This document shows positions 36,273-44,297 of a DNA stretch of 64,000 nucleotides, piece after piece. Source of the stretch: Methylobacillus flagellatus KT (GTDB lineage Bacteria; Pseudomonadota; Gammaproteobacteria; Burkholderiales; Methylophilaceae); contig NC_007947.1 in the NCBI RefSeq assembly GCF_000013705.1, positions 372,001-436,000 of the forward strand. Reading direction: 5' to 3'. The notes under the pieces are model-generated. The model did no database searches. It saw nothing but the letters and a program-made list of their open reading frames with translations, and was not told the DNA's origin. The translations under genes and the position numbers were made by a program. The first letter of the stretch is position 1. Each line of letters starts with the position of its first letter.

Positions 36273-37273
36273 CAGCTTCCTGTTTCCAGCCTGACCAGGT
36301 TCTGAGGGTGGCCTGCTGCCCAGGCGCTGATATTGTCTAACGTGGTGCTGGCAATGGCATTGAGCGCTTCGCGTGTGAGAAACGCCTGGTGGGCAGTGAT
36401 GATGACGTTGGGAAAGGTCAGCAGCCGCGCCAGTACGTCATCCTGCAACGGAAAGTCGGATAGGTCCTCGAAAAACAGGTCTGCTTCTTCTTCATAGACG
36501 TCCAGCCCAAGATAGCCGAGGTGTCCGCTCTTCAGCGCTTCGATCACGGCCGGCGTATCCACGAGTGCGCCGCGGCTGGTGTTGATGAGCATGCTGCCTG
36601 GCTGCATGCGGCTGAGCGAACCGGCATTGATGAGATGGTGGGTGGCAGGGCTCAACGGGCAATGCAGGCTGACGATGTGGGATTGCGCCAACAGCGTATC
36701 GAGTTCGAGGTAGCTGGCGCCGAGCGCAATGACTTCCGGGTTGGGGTAGGGATCGTAAGCCAGTATCCTGCAGCCGAAACCTGCCATGATGCGGGCAAAA
36801 GCTGCACCGATCTGTCCGGTGCCGATGATGCCTACTGTCTTGTGGACTAGGTCGAACCCTGTCAAGCCGCGCAGGCTGAAATCACCCTCGCGGGTACGGT
36901 TGTAGGCGCGCGTCAGGTGTCTATTGAGGGCCAGGATCAATGCGACGGTATGTTCCGCAATGGCATGGGGCGAATAGGCGGGCACGCGCACCACTGCCAG
37001 GTTGAGTCTTTGCGCAGCCTCCAGGTCGATATGGTTGTAGCCTGCGGAGCGCAGTGCAATCAGCTTGGTACCGTTGGCTGCCAGTCTCTCCAGCACAGGC
37101 GCGGACAGGTCGTCATTGATGAAGGCACAGACGACTTCCGCGCCTGTGGCAAGCACGGCAGTATCCAACGTGAGTTTGGGCTGTTGGAAAATGAACTCGG
37201 CATTCTGGAGCCTGGGGAGGGCCAGAAAACTTTCCCGGTCATATACCTGGGTGCTGAAAAAGACGATGCGCAT
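36272..37273 (-). CDS. D-2-hydroxyacid dehydrogenase (D-lactate dehydrogenase, LdhA-like)
   Basis: A 333-residue NAD-dependent enzyme close in length to E. coli LdhA. The Rossmann motif is KTVGIIGTGQIGAAFA (about 150). Catalytic Arg is in LIALRSAGYNHID, Glu in LGLDVYEEEADLFF, and His in VIITAHQAFLT. It interconverts pyruvate and D-lactate or similar acids. GAGGA before the ATG at 37273 sets the start. Its stop overlaps the first codon of the DUF1971 gene. Confidence 0.92.
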   Translation of the reverse strand: MRIVFFSTQVYDRESFLALPRLQNAEFIFQQPKLTLDTAVLATGAEVVCAFINDDLSAPVLERLAANGTKLIALRSAGYNHIDLEAAQRLNLAVVRVPAYSPHAIAEHTVALILALNRHLTRAYNRTREGDFSLRGLTGFDLVHKTVGIIGTGQIGAAFARIMAGFGCRILAYDPYPNPEVIALGASYLELDTLLAQSHIVSLHCPLSPATHHLINAGSLSRMQPGSMLINTSRGALVDTPAVIEALKSGHLGYLGLDVYEEEADLFFEDLSDFPLQDDVLARLLTFPNVIITAHQAFLTREALNAIASTTLDNISAWAAGHPQNLVRLETGS

Positions 37274-37498
37274 CGGAATCCTCGTGGTGGCGGGCTGCAT
37301 GACTGGTTGGTGGCCTGATTAAAGCATCAATCCAGCGCTGCGCCAAGCAAAGGCGTGTCAAACGCCTCGTGTAAGGGGATGCTGTCACGTCTTATCCATG
37401 CTCCTGGCTGAAAGGGCCAAGCCATATAGGCATGGCCTGTGGATCACCTAAGGAGGCCAAGCAGGTTATATTGTTCAGGCATACCCCGATGGAGGTTA

Positions 37499-38539
37499 TC
37501 AAGGCGCGGGGATCATGTACCGCAGGTGGATGGCCTCGATTTCCTGCAGGATATCCTGCGACAGCGGTTTACTCCAGGCGCCGATATTCTCCTGGAGCTG
37601 GTCCAGGCTGGTCGCGCCGATGATGGTGCTGGTGACGAACCAACGGTGGTAGACGAACGACAGCGCCAGTTCGGCAGGGCTCAAGCCATGTTTGCGCGCG
37701 AGTCCCGCATAGGCCGCACTGGCAGGGATGACGTTGGGTTTGGTGTAGCGCTGGGCGTAGCCGGGAAACAGGGTGACGCGGCCTTTTGCCTGCGGATCCT
37801 CGATATATTTCCCTGTAAGATGCCCAAACGCCAGGGGAGAGTAGGGGAGTAAACTGACCTGCTCGCGGTAGACGATCTCGGTCATGCCGAACTCGAAGCC
37901 GCGGTTGAGCAGGCTGTAGCTGTTCTGGATAGAGGCGATCCGGGGCAGTCCGTATTGCTCGGAAATGCGCAGGAATTCCATCACTCCCCACGGCTGCTCA
38001 TTGGACACACCGACGTAGCGTACCTTGCCTTCCTTGACTAATTCCGCCAATGTTTCCAGTTGATCCTGGATCGATACCCAGGCTTTGGTTTCCTTGGCGG
38101 GGTCGAACTGGTATTGGCCGAAGATGGGCACGTTGCGTTCCGGCCAGTGGATCTGGTAAAGGTCGAGATAGTCAGTCTGCAGGCGCTTGAGCGAGCCTTC
38201 GATTGCTGCCCGTACATTCTCGCGGTCTACCGCGACTGGTCCACCCCGTATCCAGTCAAGCTTGCGATTGCCGCCCGCCACCTTGCTGGCGAGGATGATC
38301 TTGTCGCGTGGCTGGCGCTTGAGCCAGGTGCCGATGATGCTTTCGGTACGGGTATAGGTCTCGGCCTTGGGCGGCACCGGATACATTTCGGCCGTGTCGA
38401 TGAAGTTGATGCCCTGAGACAGCGCGTAATCCAGCTGGGCATGGCCTTCGGCCTCGGTGTTCTGGTCGCCGAAGGTCATGGTTCCCAGGCAGATCGCGGA
38501 TACATTAAGGTCTGATTGCCCTAGCTTGCGGTATTCCAT
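37499..38539 (-). CDS. Aldo/keto reductase, Tas-like
   Basis: A 346-residue NADP(H)-dependent TIM-barrel oxidoreductase resembling E. coli Tas. The catalytic tetrad can be placed: Asp and Tyr in FIDTAEMYPVPP, Lys in KIILASKV, His in DLYQIHWPE. The C-terminal cofactor loop is TSTIIGATSLDQLQENI. It is a single gene; substrate unknown. Confidence 0.93.
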   Translation of the reverse strand: MEYRKLGQSDLNVSAICLGTMTFGDQNTEAEGHAQLDYALSQGINFIDTAEMYPVPPKAETYTRTESIIGTWLKRQPRDKIILASKVAGGNRKLDWIRGGPVAVDRENVRAAIEGSLKRLQTDYLDLYQIHWPERNVPIFGQYQFDPAKETKAWVSIQDQLETLAELVKEGKVRYVGVSNEQPWGVMEFLRISEQYGLPRIASIQNSYSLLNRGFEFGMTEIVYREQVSLLPYSPLAFGHLTGKYIEDPQAKGRVTLFPGYAQRYTKPNVIPASAAYAGLARKHGLSPAELALSFVYHRWFVTSTIIGATSLDQLQENIGAWSKPLSQDILQEIEAIHLRYMIPAP

Positions 38540-38676
38540 GTGACTGACCTGAATCTGTGGGAAAAGGACAAGTGTACGTCATTTTCCGTAAACGGTTGGT
38601 ACTACTCCCATCGCGGTATTGTCGAGCCCTATGTGCATGCGTATGATGAACCCAAATCAACCACCGTGTGTTCCGC

Positions 38677-39405
38677 ATGACTTATTGTGTAGGCCTGTTA
38701 CTCGACCAGGGGCTGGTCATGGCATCCGATACCCGTACCAATGCTGGCGTCGACCAAGTGGCTGTGTTCCCCAAGATGAGCGTATTTGATGTGCCGGGTG
38801 AACGTGTGATTACCTTGATGACGGCAGGCAATCTTGCCATCACCCAGGCGGTCATCAATCGCCTGCGGGATGCGCTTGCGCTCAACGAGGGCGCGACATT
38901 GCACAATGTCACGAACATGTTTGACGCCGCCCAGCTGGTAGGCGAGCAGTTGCGGGTCGTGTATGAACTGGACCACGAGCACCTGAAAAACCACAATACC
39001 GAGTTCAATGCCAGTATCTTGCTGGGCGGACAGATCGGTAGCGAGGCGCCCAGGCTGTTCTCCATCTATGCGGCGGGCAATTTCATCGAAACCAGCCGGG
39101 AAACCCCTTATTTCCAGATCGGCGAAACCAAGTACGGCAAGCCCATCATTGACCGGGTGATTACGCATGGAAGCGACATCATGGAGGCGGTGAAATGCGT
39201 GCTGATCTCTTTCGATTCGACCATCCGCAGCAATATTTCCGTTGCGGCGCCCATTGATCTCTTGATCTACCGTACAGACAGCTTCCACGCTGATTGCAAG
39301 CAACGCATCACTGACAGCGATCCTTACTACACCATGATACGCCAGGGGTGGTCGGATGGATTGCGCCAGGTGTTTTCCGGATTGCCTAATCCCGACTGGT
39401 GTTGA
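38677..39405 (+). CDS. Anbu-type proteasome homologue (peptidase)
   Basis: A 242-residue Ntn-hydrolase fold protein of the Anbu (ancestral beta-subunit) family. The start at 38677 places Thr2 directly after Met (MTYCVGLLLDQGLVMASDTRTNAGVD), the nucleophile position once Met is removed. SDTRTNAGVD and VITLMTAGNLAITQAV are family hallmarks. Anbu genes are usually clustered with the permuted ATP-grasp, alpha-E and transglutaminase genes; here those lie about 8 kb to the left on the same strand. It is predicted to act on peptides or proteins tagged by that system. Confidence 0.9.
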   Translation: MTYCVGLLLDQGLVMASDTRTNAGVDQVAVFPKMSVFDVPGERVITLMTAGNLAITQAVINRLRDALALNEGATLHNVTNMFDAAQLVGEQLRVVYELDHEHLKNHNTEFNASILLGGQIGSEAPRLFSIYAAGNFIETSRETPYFQIGETKYGKPIIDRVITHGSDIMEAVKCVLISFDSTIRSNISVAAPIDLLIYRTDSFHADCKQRITDSDPYYTMIRQGWSDGLRQVFSGLPNPDWC

Positions 39406-39415
39406 TTGTGGCCGC

Positions 39416-40303
39416 TTATTGCCGCATTTCCCGCAATAAGGCAATCAGGCGGCTGGCGCCCAGCCCCAGCGGACGGTCCTTGCTCCATACCATGTCTACC
39501 CACAGCCTTAATTGGTTGCTCATGTTCTCGAATTCGATCGCGTAAAGCGTTCCGCCCTTGATCAGTGGTTCGACCAGTGCCTGCGGCAGGTAAGCCCAGC
39601 CCAGGCCTGCCTGCACCATGCTGAGGCTGGCCAGGTAGCTGTCGGTACGCCAAACCTGGCGTCCGACGATAAAGCGCGGATCGTTTAGTTGCTCATCCCG
39701 GCTCGCAATCACAATCTGTCTGGCCGCCATCAAGTCGCTCTCGCGCAATTTGCGGCCCTGGGGCTGGCAGAAGGCATGGGATGGCGCGACTACCGCAATC
39801 AGCACTTCGCTGCGCAACTCCTGAAAGGCCTCCCTTTCGTCTAGCGCCGGCCGCTCGAACACCAAGGCAAGCTGGACGCATCCTTCGTGCAGCATGCGCA
39901 GGGCATCTTCCTGCGGGGCAGACAATACCTCGATTTCCAGCGCTGGAAATTCTTCTGCGAGATGTGCAAGGGGAAGGCTCCATGGCGCGGAAAGCAGCTC
40001 CGGGGCAATGGCGATGCTCAAGCGTTTTTCCAATCCTTGGTGCAGCGATAGGGCATGCGCCTGCAATTGCGTGAGCTGGCTCATCAACTGGCGAGCCAAG
40101 GGCTCCAAGGCAAGGGCGGCCGGTGTGGGGATCGGAGAGTGCCCGCTGCGGTCGAACAGCAGCAAGTCGAGTTCGGCCTCTAGCTGGGCGATGGCCATGC
40201 TGACAGCCGAAGGCACGCGGCCCAGCACGCGGGCGGCCGCAGAAAACGAACCCCTGTCTATGACGGCAAGGAAGATTTTGACATTGTCGCTGGAAAAAGC
40301 CAT
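39416..40303 (-). CDS. LysR family transcriptional regulator
   Basis: A 295-residue regulator with an N-terminal winged HTH (KIFLAVIDRGSFSAAARVLGRVPSAVSMAIAQLEAELDLLLFDRSG) and a periplasmic-binding-like effector domain. It is divergent from the PACE efflux gene. Homologues beside PACE pumps commonly activate them. The ATG at 40303 begins the HTH cleanly. The inverted repeat at 40312-40330 directly upstream is its probable binding site. Confidence 0.93.
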   Translation of the reverse strand: MAFSSDNVKIFLAVIDRGSFSAAARVLGRVPSAVSMAIAQLEAELDLLLFDRSGHSPIPTPAALALEPLARQLMSQLTQLQAHALSLHQGLEKRLSIAIAPELLSAPWSLPLAHLAEEFPALEIEVLSAPQEDALRMLHEGCVQLALVFERPALDEREAFQELRSEVLIAVVAPSHAFCQPQGRKLRESDLMAARQIVIASRDEQLNDPRFIVGRQVWRTDSYLASLSMVQAGLGWAYLPQALVEPLIKGGTLYAIEFENMSNQLRLWVDMVWSKDRPLGLGASRLIALLREMRQ

Positions 40304-40311
40304 GGATTTAA

Positions 40312-40330
40312 CTTTCAATAAAATTGAAAG
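40312..40330. promoter_or_regulatory. Candidate LysR operator
   Basis: CTTTCAAT (40312-40319) and ATTGAAAG (40323-40330) form a perfect 8-bp inverted repeat with a 3-bp spacer, containing the T-N11-A pattern of LysR boxes. It lies between the divergent LysR and PACE genes. Confidence 0.65.
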
Positions 40331-40400
40331 ATATTGACTTTTTCTATCATATTAACTCCCGTAGACTCATGTCAAATCAAATCGTGTTGGGAGTTATTTC

Positions 40401-40856
40401 ATGCAAGGGATCAAGCGCAAGCTGGTCTATGTCACTCTTTATGAGGCATTCGCCATGCTGTTCACCAGCGTGGGGTTGGCCCTGTTCTCCGGCCGCAGCC
40501 TGGCGCATGCCGGCGTTGCCGGAGTGGCTTCATCTACCGTGGCGTTCATTTGGAACCTGATCTATAACACCGGGTTTGAAGCATGGGAGGCTAGGCAGCC
40601 CGGAACAGGCCGTAGTGTTGCCCGCCGTTTGCTTCATGCCGCCGGGTTCGAGGCCGGCCTGGTGGTGACGCTGGTGCCCTTGTTTGCTTGGTGGCTGCAG
40701 GTGAGCTTATGGGAGGCATTGTGGATGGATATCGGCCTGATTATATTTTTCCTGATTTATACCTATCTCTTTAACCTGCTGTTTGACCATGTGTTCGGAC
40801 TGCCTGCCTCGGCTCAGGCCACTACTGGGCAGCAGCCCAAGGGTTGCAAGGCATGA
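40401..40856 (+). CDS. PACE family efflux transporter
   Basis: A 151-residue, four-helix inner-membrane pump of the proteobacterial antimicrobial compound efflux family. Two tandem bacterial transmembrane pair domains are visible: IKRKLVYVTLYEAFAMLF to FIWNLIYNTGFEAWE, and RRLLHAAGFEAGLVVTLVPLFAWWL to DIGLIIFFLIYTYLFNLLFDHVFGLP. Known members export chlorhexidine, acriflavine or short diamines. It is divergent from a LysR gene. Confidence 0.95.
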   Translation: MQGIKRKLVYVTLYEAFAMLFTSVGLALFSGRSLAHAGVAGVASSTVAFIWNLIYNTGFEAWEARQPGTGRSVARRLLHAAGFEAGLVVTLVPLFAWWLQVSLWEALWMDIGLIIFFLIYTYLFNLLFDHVFGLPASAQATTGQQPKGCKA

Positions 40857-40898
40857 TGGGCTCGGGATTATTCCGCCAGACGCGCGGGCCAACTCCAG

Positions 40899-40904
40899 TA
40901 TAAT
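40899..40904 (+). promoter_or_regulatory. TATAAT -10 of the original helicase promoter (candidate)
   Basis: A perfect TATAAT lies 39 bp before the TTG start of the truncated helicase fragment. The -35 is weak. If real, this is the ancestral promoter of the yoaA-tsaB-rimI-udg operon, now cut off from it by the integron. Confidence 0.4.
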
Positions 40905-40942
40905 GACAAGGTCTTGTTCCCGAACGATGTTGAAGGCCCTGC

Positions 40943-41194
40943 TTGAGCGACCTAGATCATGTTTTTTCTGCCAATGGCCCATTGGCGGAGACCATTCCCG
41001 GCTATCGCTCGCGCGTCCAACAGCAGGAAATGGCGCAGGCGATCGCCGAGGCGATCAAGCATAACCGCCAACTGGTAGCCGAGGCCGGCACCGGCACCGG
41101 CAAGACTTTTGCCTATCTCGTGCCAGCGCTGCTGTCGGGCGGCAAGGTCATCATTTCCACCGGCACCAAGACATTGCAGGATCAGCTGTTCAAC
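40943..41194 (+). pseudogene. Truncated 5' fragment of yoaA/dinG helicase
   Basis: It encodes the first 84 residues of a YoaA/DinG helicase from a TTG start, including Walker A (EAGTGTGKTF). It then leaves homology at base 41194 and runs into four foreign codons before a stop at 41209. The intact copy is at 46023. The first 66 bases differ from that copy at many sites, while 41009-41194 matches 46089-46274 with one mismatch. It lacks the Fe-S Cys, DEAH box and helicase motor 2, so it is not functional. Confidence 0.93.
41009..41194 (+). repeat. Direct repeat, left copy (186 bp) flanking the integron
   Basis: Identical to 46089-46274 except for C/T at 41068/46148. The match stops exactly after GTTCAAC (41188-41194), the reverse complement of GTTGAAC, which fits the integrase core GTTRRRY. 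Confidence 0.97.
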
Positions 41195-41718
41195 TTACCA
41201 GCTCAGTAAAGTGTCTTGCGCGAATCTTGGAGATTTGGCCTTTCGCTGGCTCATGATATTCAGTTTCCTGGTAGGACCACACTTCATGCCTTCTGACATT
41301 AAGAGCTTCGTCCAGCCGAGCATCGAACGCCTTTTCTGACAAGAATGTTGGACAGACATACGCAGCCATTGAGCGTAAGGACATCCAGTACAGCGCATTA
41401 TGTTGCAGTGGCTCTGTCGTTCCTTGATGTTCTAAGATAAAAGGAAAATGCACTTGGAGACGAATTCACGCGTAATGCGTTGCGCCCAGAAATAATATCG
41501 CTAGTCGAATGCTCTGGATGAAAGGCCGCTGTCTTTGCCTGAACATAGAACGGAAGAACAGATGACACAACCGCGTCGTACCCGCCTCGATATCTCTCTT
41601 GTTTATGGGTGATCTCGCGTACTTTTGCCCTGCCGCTATCTAATCCGGGAGCTGACCTAACCAATCCATCAATCAGTGTAACCAATTCAGCTTCGTCAAA
41701 TTTTGGGGGGTGGCTCAT
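41190..41718 (-). pseudogene. Cassette 6: frameshifted unknown protein, no distal attC
   Basis: The frame starting at 41718 (MSHPPKFDEAELVTLIDGLVRSAPG) and the frame ending at 41190 (EPLQHNALYWMSLRSMAAYVCPTFLSEKAFD) are adjacent but out of phase, overlapping at 41398-41453. Together they look like one protein of about 175 residues broken by a single indel near 41400-41460. The ORF closes on a stop formed by helicase sequence (TCA at 41190-41192), so its true end was replaced at the junction. No attC was found between 41195 and the gene. Family not recognised. Confidence 0.65.
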
Positions 41719-41758
41719 TTCTCTCGTTCTCGCTAATAGATCGTCAATCTATAGATAG

Positions 41759-41820
41759 GTCTAACGTAAAACTAAGAGGCTGCGAGCTTTAGCGTGCCCC
41801 ACTTAAATGATGGGTTAGGT
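41759..41820 (-). other. attC site 5 (between cassettes 5 and 6)
   Basis: Cores GTCTAAC (41759-41765) and GTTAGGT (41814-41820) flank a 62-bp imperfect palindrome containing TTAGCGTGCCCC and GAGGCTGCGAGCT arms. It follows the parvulin cassette gene. Confidence 0.85.
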
Positions 41821-41856
41821 ATGACTTCCCTTTTAATTTTCAATACGAGGTAATAA

Positions 41857-42384
41857 TTACGGGTTGGTAATTTTGCGCACTTGTAACTGCCTTATTAGTT
41901 CGTTTTTCACTTCCTCAAATGGCGGTGGCTCTGCTTTTCTAATATTTTTTAGTTCAATGATATGCCAGCCAAAACGAGTTCTTATAGGTTCTGGAGTAAG
42001 CCCTTTAGGTGCTAAAGAAACCACAACTTGTGTGAATTCGGGTGCAAAAAAAACTGGCAGATTCCAACCCAACTCACCCCCATTATCTCTGGATCCAGGG
42101 TCAATTGAAACTGCTGCAGCGGCTTGAGCAAACGACTATCCGTCCTGTATTCGTTTCAGAGCAGATAAAGCTTCTTCATGCGAATAGGCCAAAATATGCC
42201 GCAAATCATATTCATCACCTGACCAATTTTTTGCATATGCTTCGTATGCACTTCTAACCTCCTCATCAGTGACATTCGTCTCATTCGCAGAATTCGTTAC
42301 TTCAGATGCACTTGTGCCCGAATAAAGCAGTGTTAATAGAAATATAGCGATTACGTAATTTATAAGTGATATTTTTTGGTTCAT
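41857..42384 (-). pseudogene. Cassette 5: exported parvulin (PpiC-type) isomerase with in-frame amber codon
   Basis: One continuous reading frame of 175 codons interrupted only by TAG at 42138-42136 (codon 83). The N-terminal signal peptide (LINYVIAIFLLTLLYSGTSAS) is followed by a linker and the parvulin start YDLRHILAYSHEEALSALKRIQDG. After the stop, SFAQAAAAVSIDPGSRDNGGELGWNLPVFFAPEF to RTRFGWHIIELKNIR completes the domain. The stop falls where homologues carry a residue before SFA. Unless TAG is suppressed, only an inactive 82-residue fragment is made. Confidence 0.88.
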
Positions 42385-42421
42385 GATTTTTTTATTAATA
42401 TTTAAGATAAATGATCTACAT

Positions 42422-42478
42422 ACCTAACGTTTGAATTAAGGGGCGCCGTTAGGCGTCCTGCTTGAATGATGGTTAGGA
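42422..42478 (-). other. attC site 4 (between cassettes 4 and 5)
   Basis: Cores ACCTAAC (42422-42428) and GTTAGGA (42472-42478) bound 57 bp with internal arms AATTAAGGGGCG and CGTCCTGCTTGAAT. It follows the small cassette-4 gene. Confidence 0.85.
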
Positions 42479-42555
42479 TTCAAGCTGGATGAAGAGCGAA
42501 ATTTATGAGGCATTGGGAGTGAACTTACTTAACAGTTTTAATTGGACTTCGCTTT

Positions 42556-42753
42556 TTAAGGTAAACAATTGCTGTAATTACCAATGTTGGGGTTGCAACT
42601 AAAAAAGATAAATATGTCCATTCTCTCAATGCCCACTCCGAAATTGGTGTTGAGCAAAAAAGTTTTGTATATTTCTTGGCCAAACTTACTAATCAACTTC
42701 TTGATTAAGAAAGCTATAGGGTCGAATAAATCTCCGCTTCCGATATTCAACAT
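42556..42753 (-). CDS. Cassette 4: small protein of unknown function
   Basis: A 65-residue frame (MLNIGSGDLFDPIAFLIKKLISKFGQEIYKTF) that begins directly after attC 3 with a strong AGGGAGGG ribosome site 6 bp before the ATG. AT-rich and with no recognised family. An amphipathic helix (residues 10-30) and a hydrophobic patch IFIFFSC are visible. The ribosome site and cassette position support it being real; it leaves about 75 bp before attC 4. Confidence 0.6.
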   Translation of the reverse strand: MLNIGSGDLFDPIAFLIKKLISKFGQEIYKTFLLNTNFGVGIERMDIFIFFSCNPNIGNYSNCLP

Positions 42754-42762
42754 AGATTCCCT

Positions 42763-42838
42763 CCCTAACGTTTGGCTAAGGGGCGGGCTTTAGCCCGTCC
42801 CAGTGAGCGAAGCGAACGATTTGAGCCAGTTGTTAGAA
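42763..42838 (-). other. attC site 3 (between cassettes 3 and 4)
   Basis: Cores CCCTAAC (42763-42769) and GTTAGAA (42832-42838) bound a 76-bp palindromic region including GGGCGGGCTTTAGCCCGTCCC. This is the longest attC of the array, and its type differs from sites 1 and 2. Confidence 0.85.
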
Positions 42839-43225
42839 CGCACTGGCTCGAACCTGAAAAACATTACCTTCGGGATCATGGGCATCACACACCTTATTGC
42901 CTTGAAATTCCCACTCGCGCTCTGGACTATTTAGTTCGCCACCTAACCGCACTGCAACCTCCCGTGCAGAAACAAGATTTTGGACGGCAAAGCAAAGCTT
43001 GATTGCTGTGTTTTCTCGGCGTTCCGGTGGCGATGAGATGGTGATTTGAGCTGCGATTGCAGGCGAGATGGCTACTACCGCAAGCTGGAAATTAGCAGAC
43101 TCAAGCAGCGCATAGCCTGGCTCTTGTTGGACGACTGGCAGACCAGCAAGCTCGAAATAAAACTGACTCACACGCTCAATGTCCTTTGCATAGATGACCG
43201 CGCCTGCGACGAATTGATTTTGCAT
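42833..43225 (-). CDS. Cassette 3: VOC family protein (bleomycin-resistance-like fold)
   Basis: A 130-residue protein with one VOC domain: AGAVIYAKDIERVSQFYFELAGLPVV, then YALLESANFQLAVVAI, IKLCFAVQNLVSAREVAVRLGG, and CDAHDPEGNVFQVRAS. The usual metal His/Glu positions are Tyr/Gln-like, so it is more probably a binding protein than a metal enzyme. AAGGAAG precedes the ATG. The gene stop lies inside the attC core, as is normal for cassettes. Confidence 0.88.
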   Translation of the reverse strand: MQNQFVAGAVIYAKDIERVSQFYFELAGLPVVQQEPGYALLESANFQLAVVAISPAIAAQITISSPPERRENTAIKLCFAVQNLVSAREVAVRLGGELNSPEREWEFQGNKVCDAHDPEGNVFQVRASAF

Positions 43226-43263
43226 CTGATCTTCCTTGGAGCAGCTCGGTGCAGCTGCGTGTG

Positions 43264-43321
43264 TTCTAACGTTGGAGTTAAGGCCGCGCCGAAGGCGTCG
43301 GCCTTGAACGACTTGTTAGGC
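43264..43321 (-). other. attC site 2 (between cassettes 2 and 3)
   Basis: Cores TTCTAAC (43264-43270) and GTTAGGC (43315-43321) bound a 58-bp palindrome with arms AGTTAAGGCCG and CGGCCTTGAACG. It is closely similar to attC 1. Confidence 0.9.
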
Positions 43322-43344
43322 GCGGGATGGATGAGGCCGGACTC

Positions 43345-44184
43345 TTATAGAAATAGCCTAAGGTTTTGCCTGCTGGAGAGGCTGGCTAAGATGCGTTGGC
43401 TGGCATCATCAAGAGGAGCAGCTTGGTAGTGTAATGGATGACCATGCTTCTGTTTTCTTAGGCGCAATGCCGACAGCCTCTCTAACCTCAATATGGACTT
43501 TGGAATGTTGCTTATATCGTTTTCATCCAGGTCTATCTGATTAAGGCTGATCATATTCCCGATATTTTCTGGGATATATTTAATTAAGTTATCATCTAAA
43601 TCCAGCATGACCACTGTGCTCATCTCGCAGATTTTTTCAGGTATTTCTCGTATTCTGTTTCCGGATAAGCAAATTCCTTGAATATTTGGAAGATATGCTA
43701 TTTCTTCTGGGATCTCATCAATTCCTGCGTTTGTCGCGTGAATAAAGCGAAGGGACATAAGATCTTTCTTGTTTCTTGGAATCCCAGTCGTTTTGTAAAA
43801 TGGCGTGTTAAATGGTGATAGCTCTGGGAGAGCATATTTATTTGCCCACTCGATAATTTTATCAAGGTGAGAGTCATTCTGTGACTGATGTGAGTCTTGA
43901 TATTTTTGAAATGTAGATAGCCGGTCATGTACGGACTGCCACTGACCTGACTTGGCAGCATCAAATAGCGCAGTGGACATAATTTGGCATTTTCCAGTAA
44001 GTATGTTTGATAGTTGTATGCACTCCTGAACTTGAAAACTAATGTCAAGTGGAAGTCTGGTAATGCCTAGGTCAAATTTATAAAGCGCATCCAGAACTCT
44101 CGGATCACGTGTAAGCTCTTTGAACCTATCAAGATCAGCGTCTCGAAATTCAGGCTGCTTTCGATTATTAAAAATATTGAACAT
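43345..44184 (-). CDS. Cassette 2: leucine-rich-repeat protein
   Basis: A 279-residue protein. The N-terminal about 170 residues are not recognised. The C-terminal part holds about four LRR units: LPNIQGICLSGNRIREIPEKI, MSTVVMLDLDDNLIKYIPENI, MISLNQIDLDENDISNIPKSI and LERLSALRLRKQ. Such repeats bind proteins. The start at 44184 (MFNIFNNRKQ) has AGGAG 9 bp upstream and is preferred over the frame opening at 44226. No signal peptide. AT-rich compared with flanking genes, which fits a foreign cassette. Confidence 0.85.
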   Translation of the reverse strand: MFNIFNNRKQPEFRDADLDRFKELTRDPRVLDALYKFDLGITRLPLDISFQVQECIQLSNILTGKCQIMSTALFDAAKSGQWQSVHDRLSTFQKYQDSHQSQNDSHLDKIIEWANKYALPELSPFNTPFYKTTGIPRNKKDLMSLRFIHATNAGIDEIPEEIAYLPNIQGICLSGNRIREIPEKICEMSTVVMLDLDDNLIKYIPENIGNMISLNQIDLDENDISNIPKSILRLERLSALRLRKQKHGHPLHYQAAPLDDASQRILASLSSRQNLRLFL

Positions 44185-44237
44185 ATTAAAATCTCCTGAG
44201 CATTGGGGAATATGGGGGCAAAACAAGCCCGTTGAGC

Positions 44238-44297
44238 GCCTAACACCTGAGTTAAGCCGCGCCGCGAAGCGGCGTCGGCTTGAATGAATTGTTAGGT
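44238..44297 (-). other. attC site 1 (between cassettes 1 and 2)
   Basis: Cores GCCTAAC (44238-44244) and GTTAGGT (44291-44297) bound a 60-bp palindrome with a GC-rich centre, GCCGCGAAGCGGC. The stop codon of the cassette-1 gene is within the inner core. Confidence 0.93.

Noticed and set aside
41195..41757. attC site at the distal end of cassette 6
   Set aside because: No paired RYYYAAC and GTTRRRY cores with palindromic arms were found left of the cassette-6 gene. Only the helicase-derived GTTGAAC is present.
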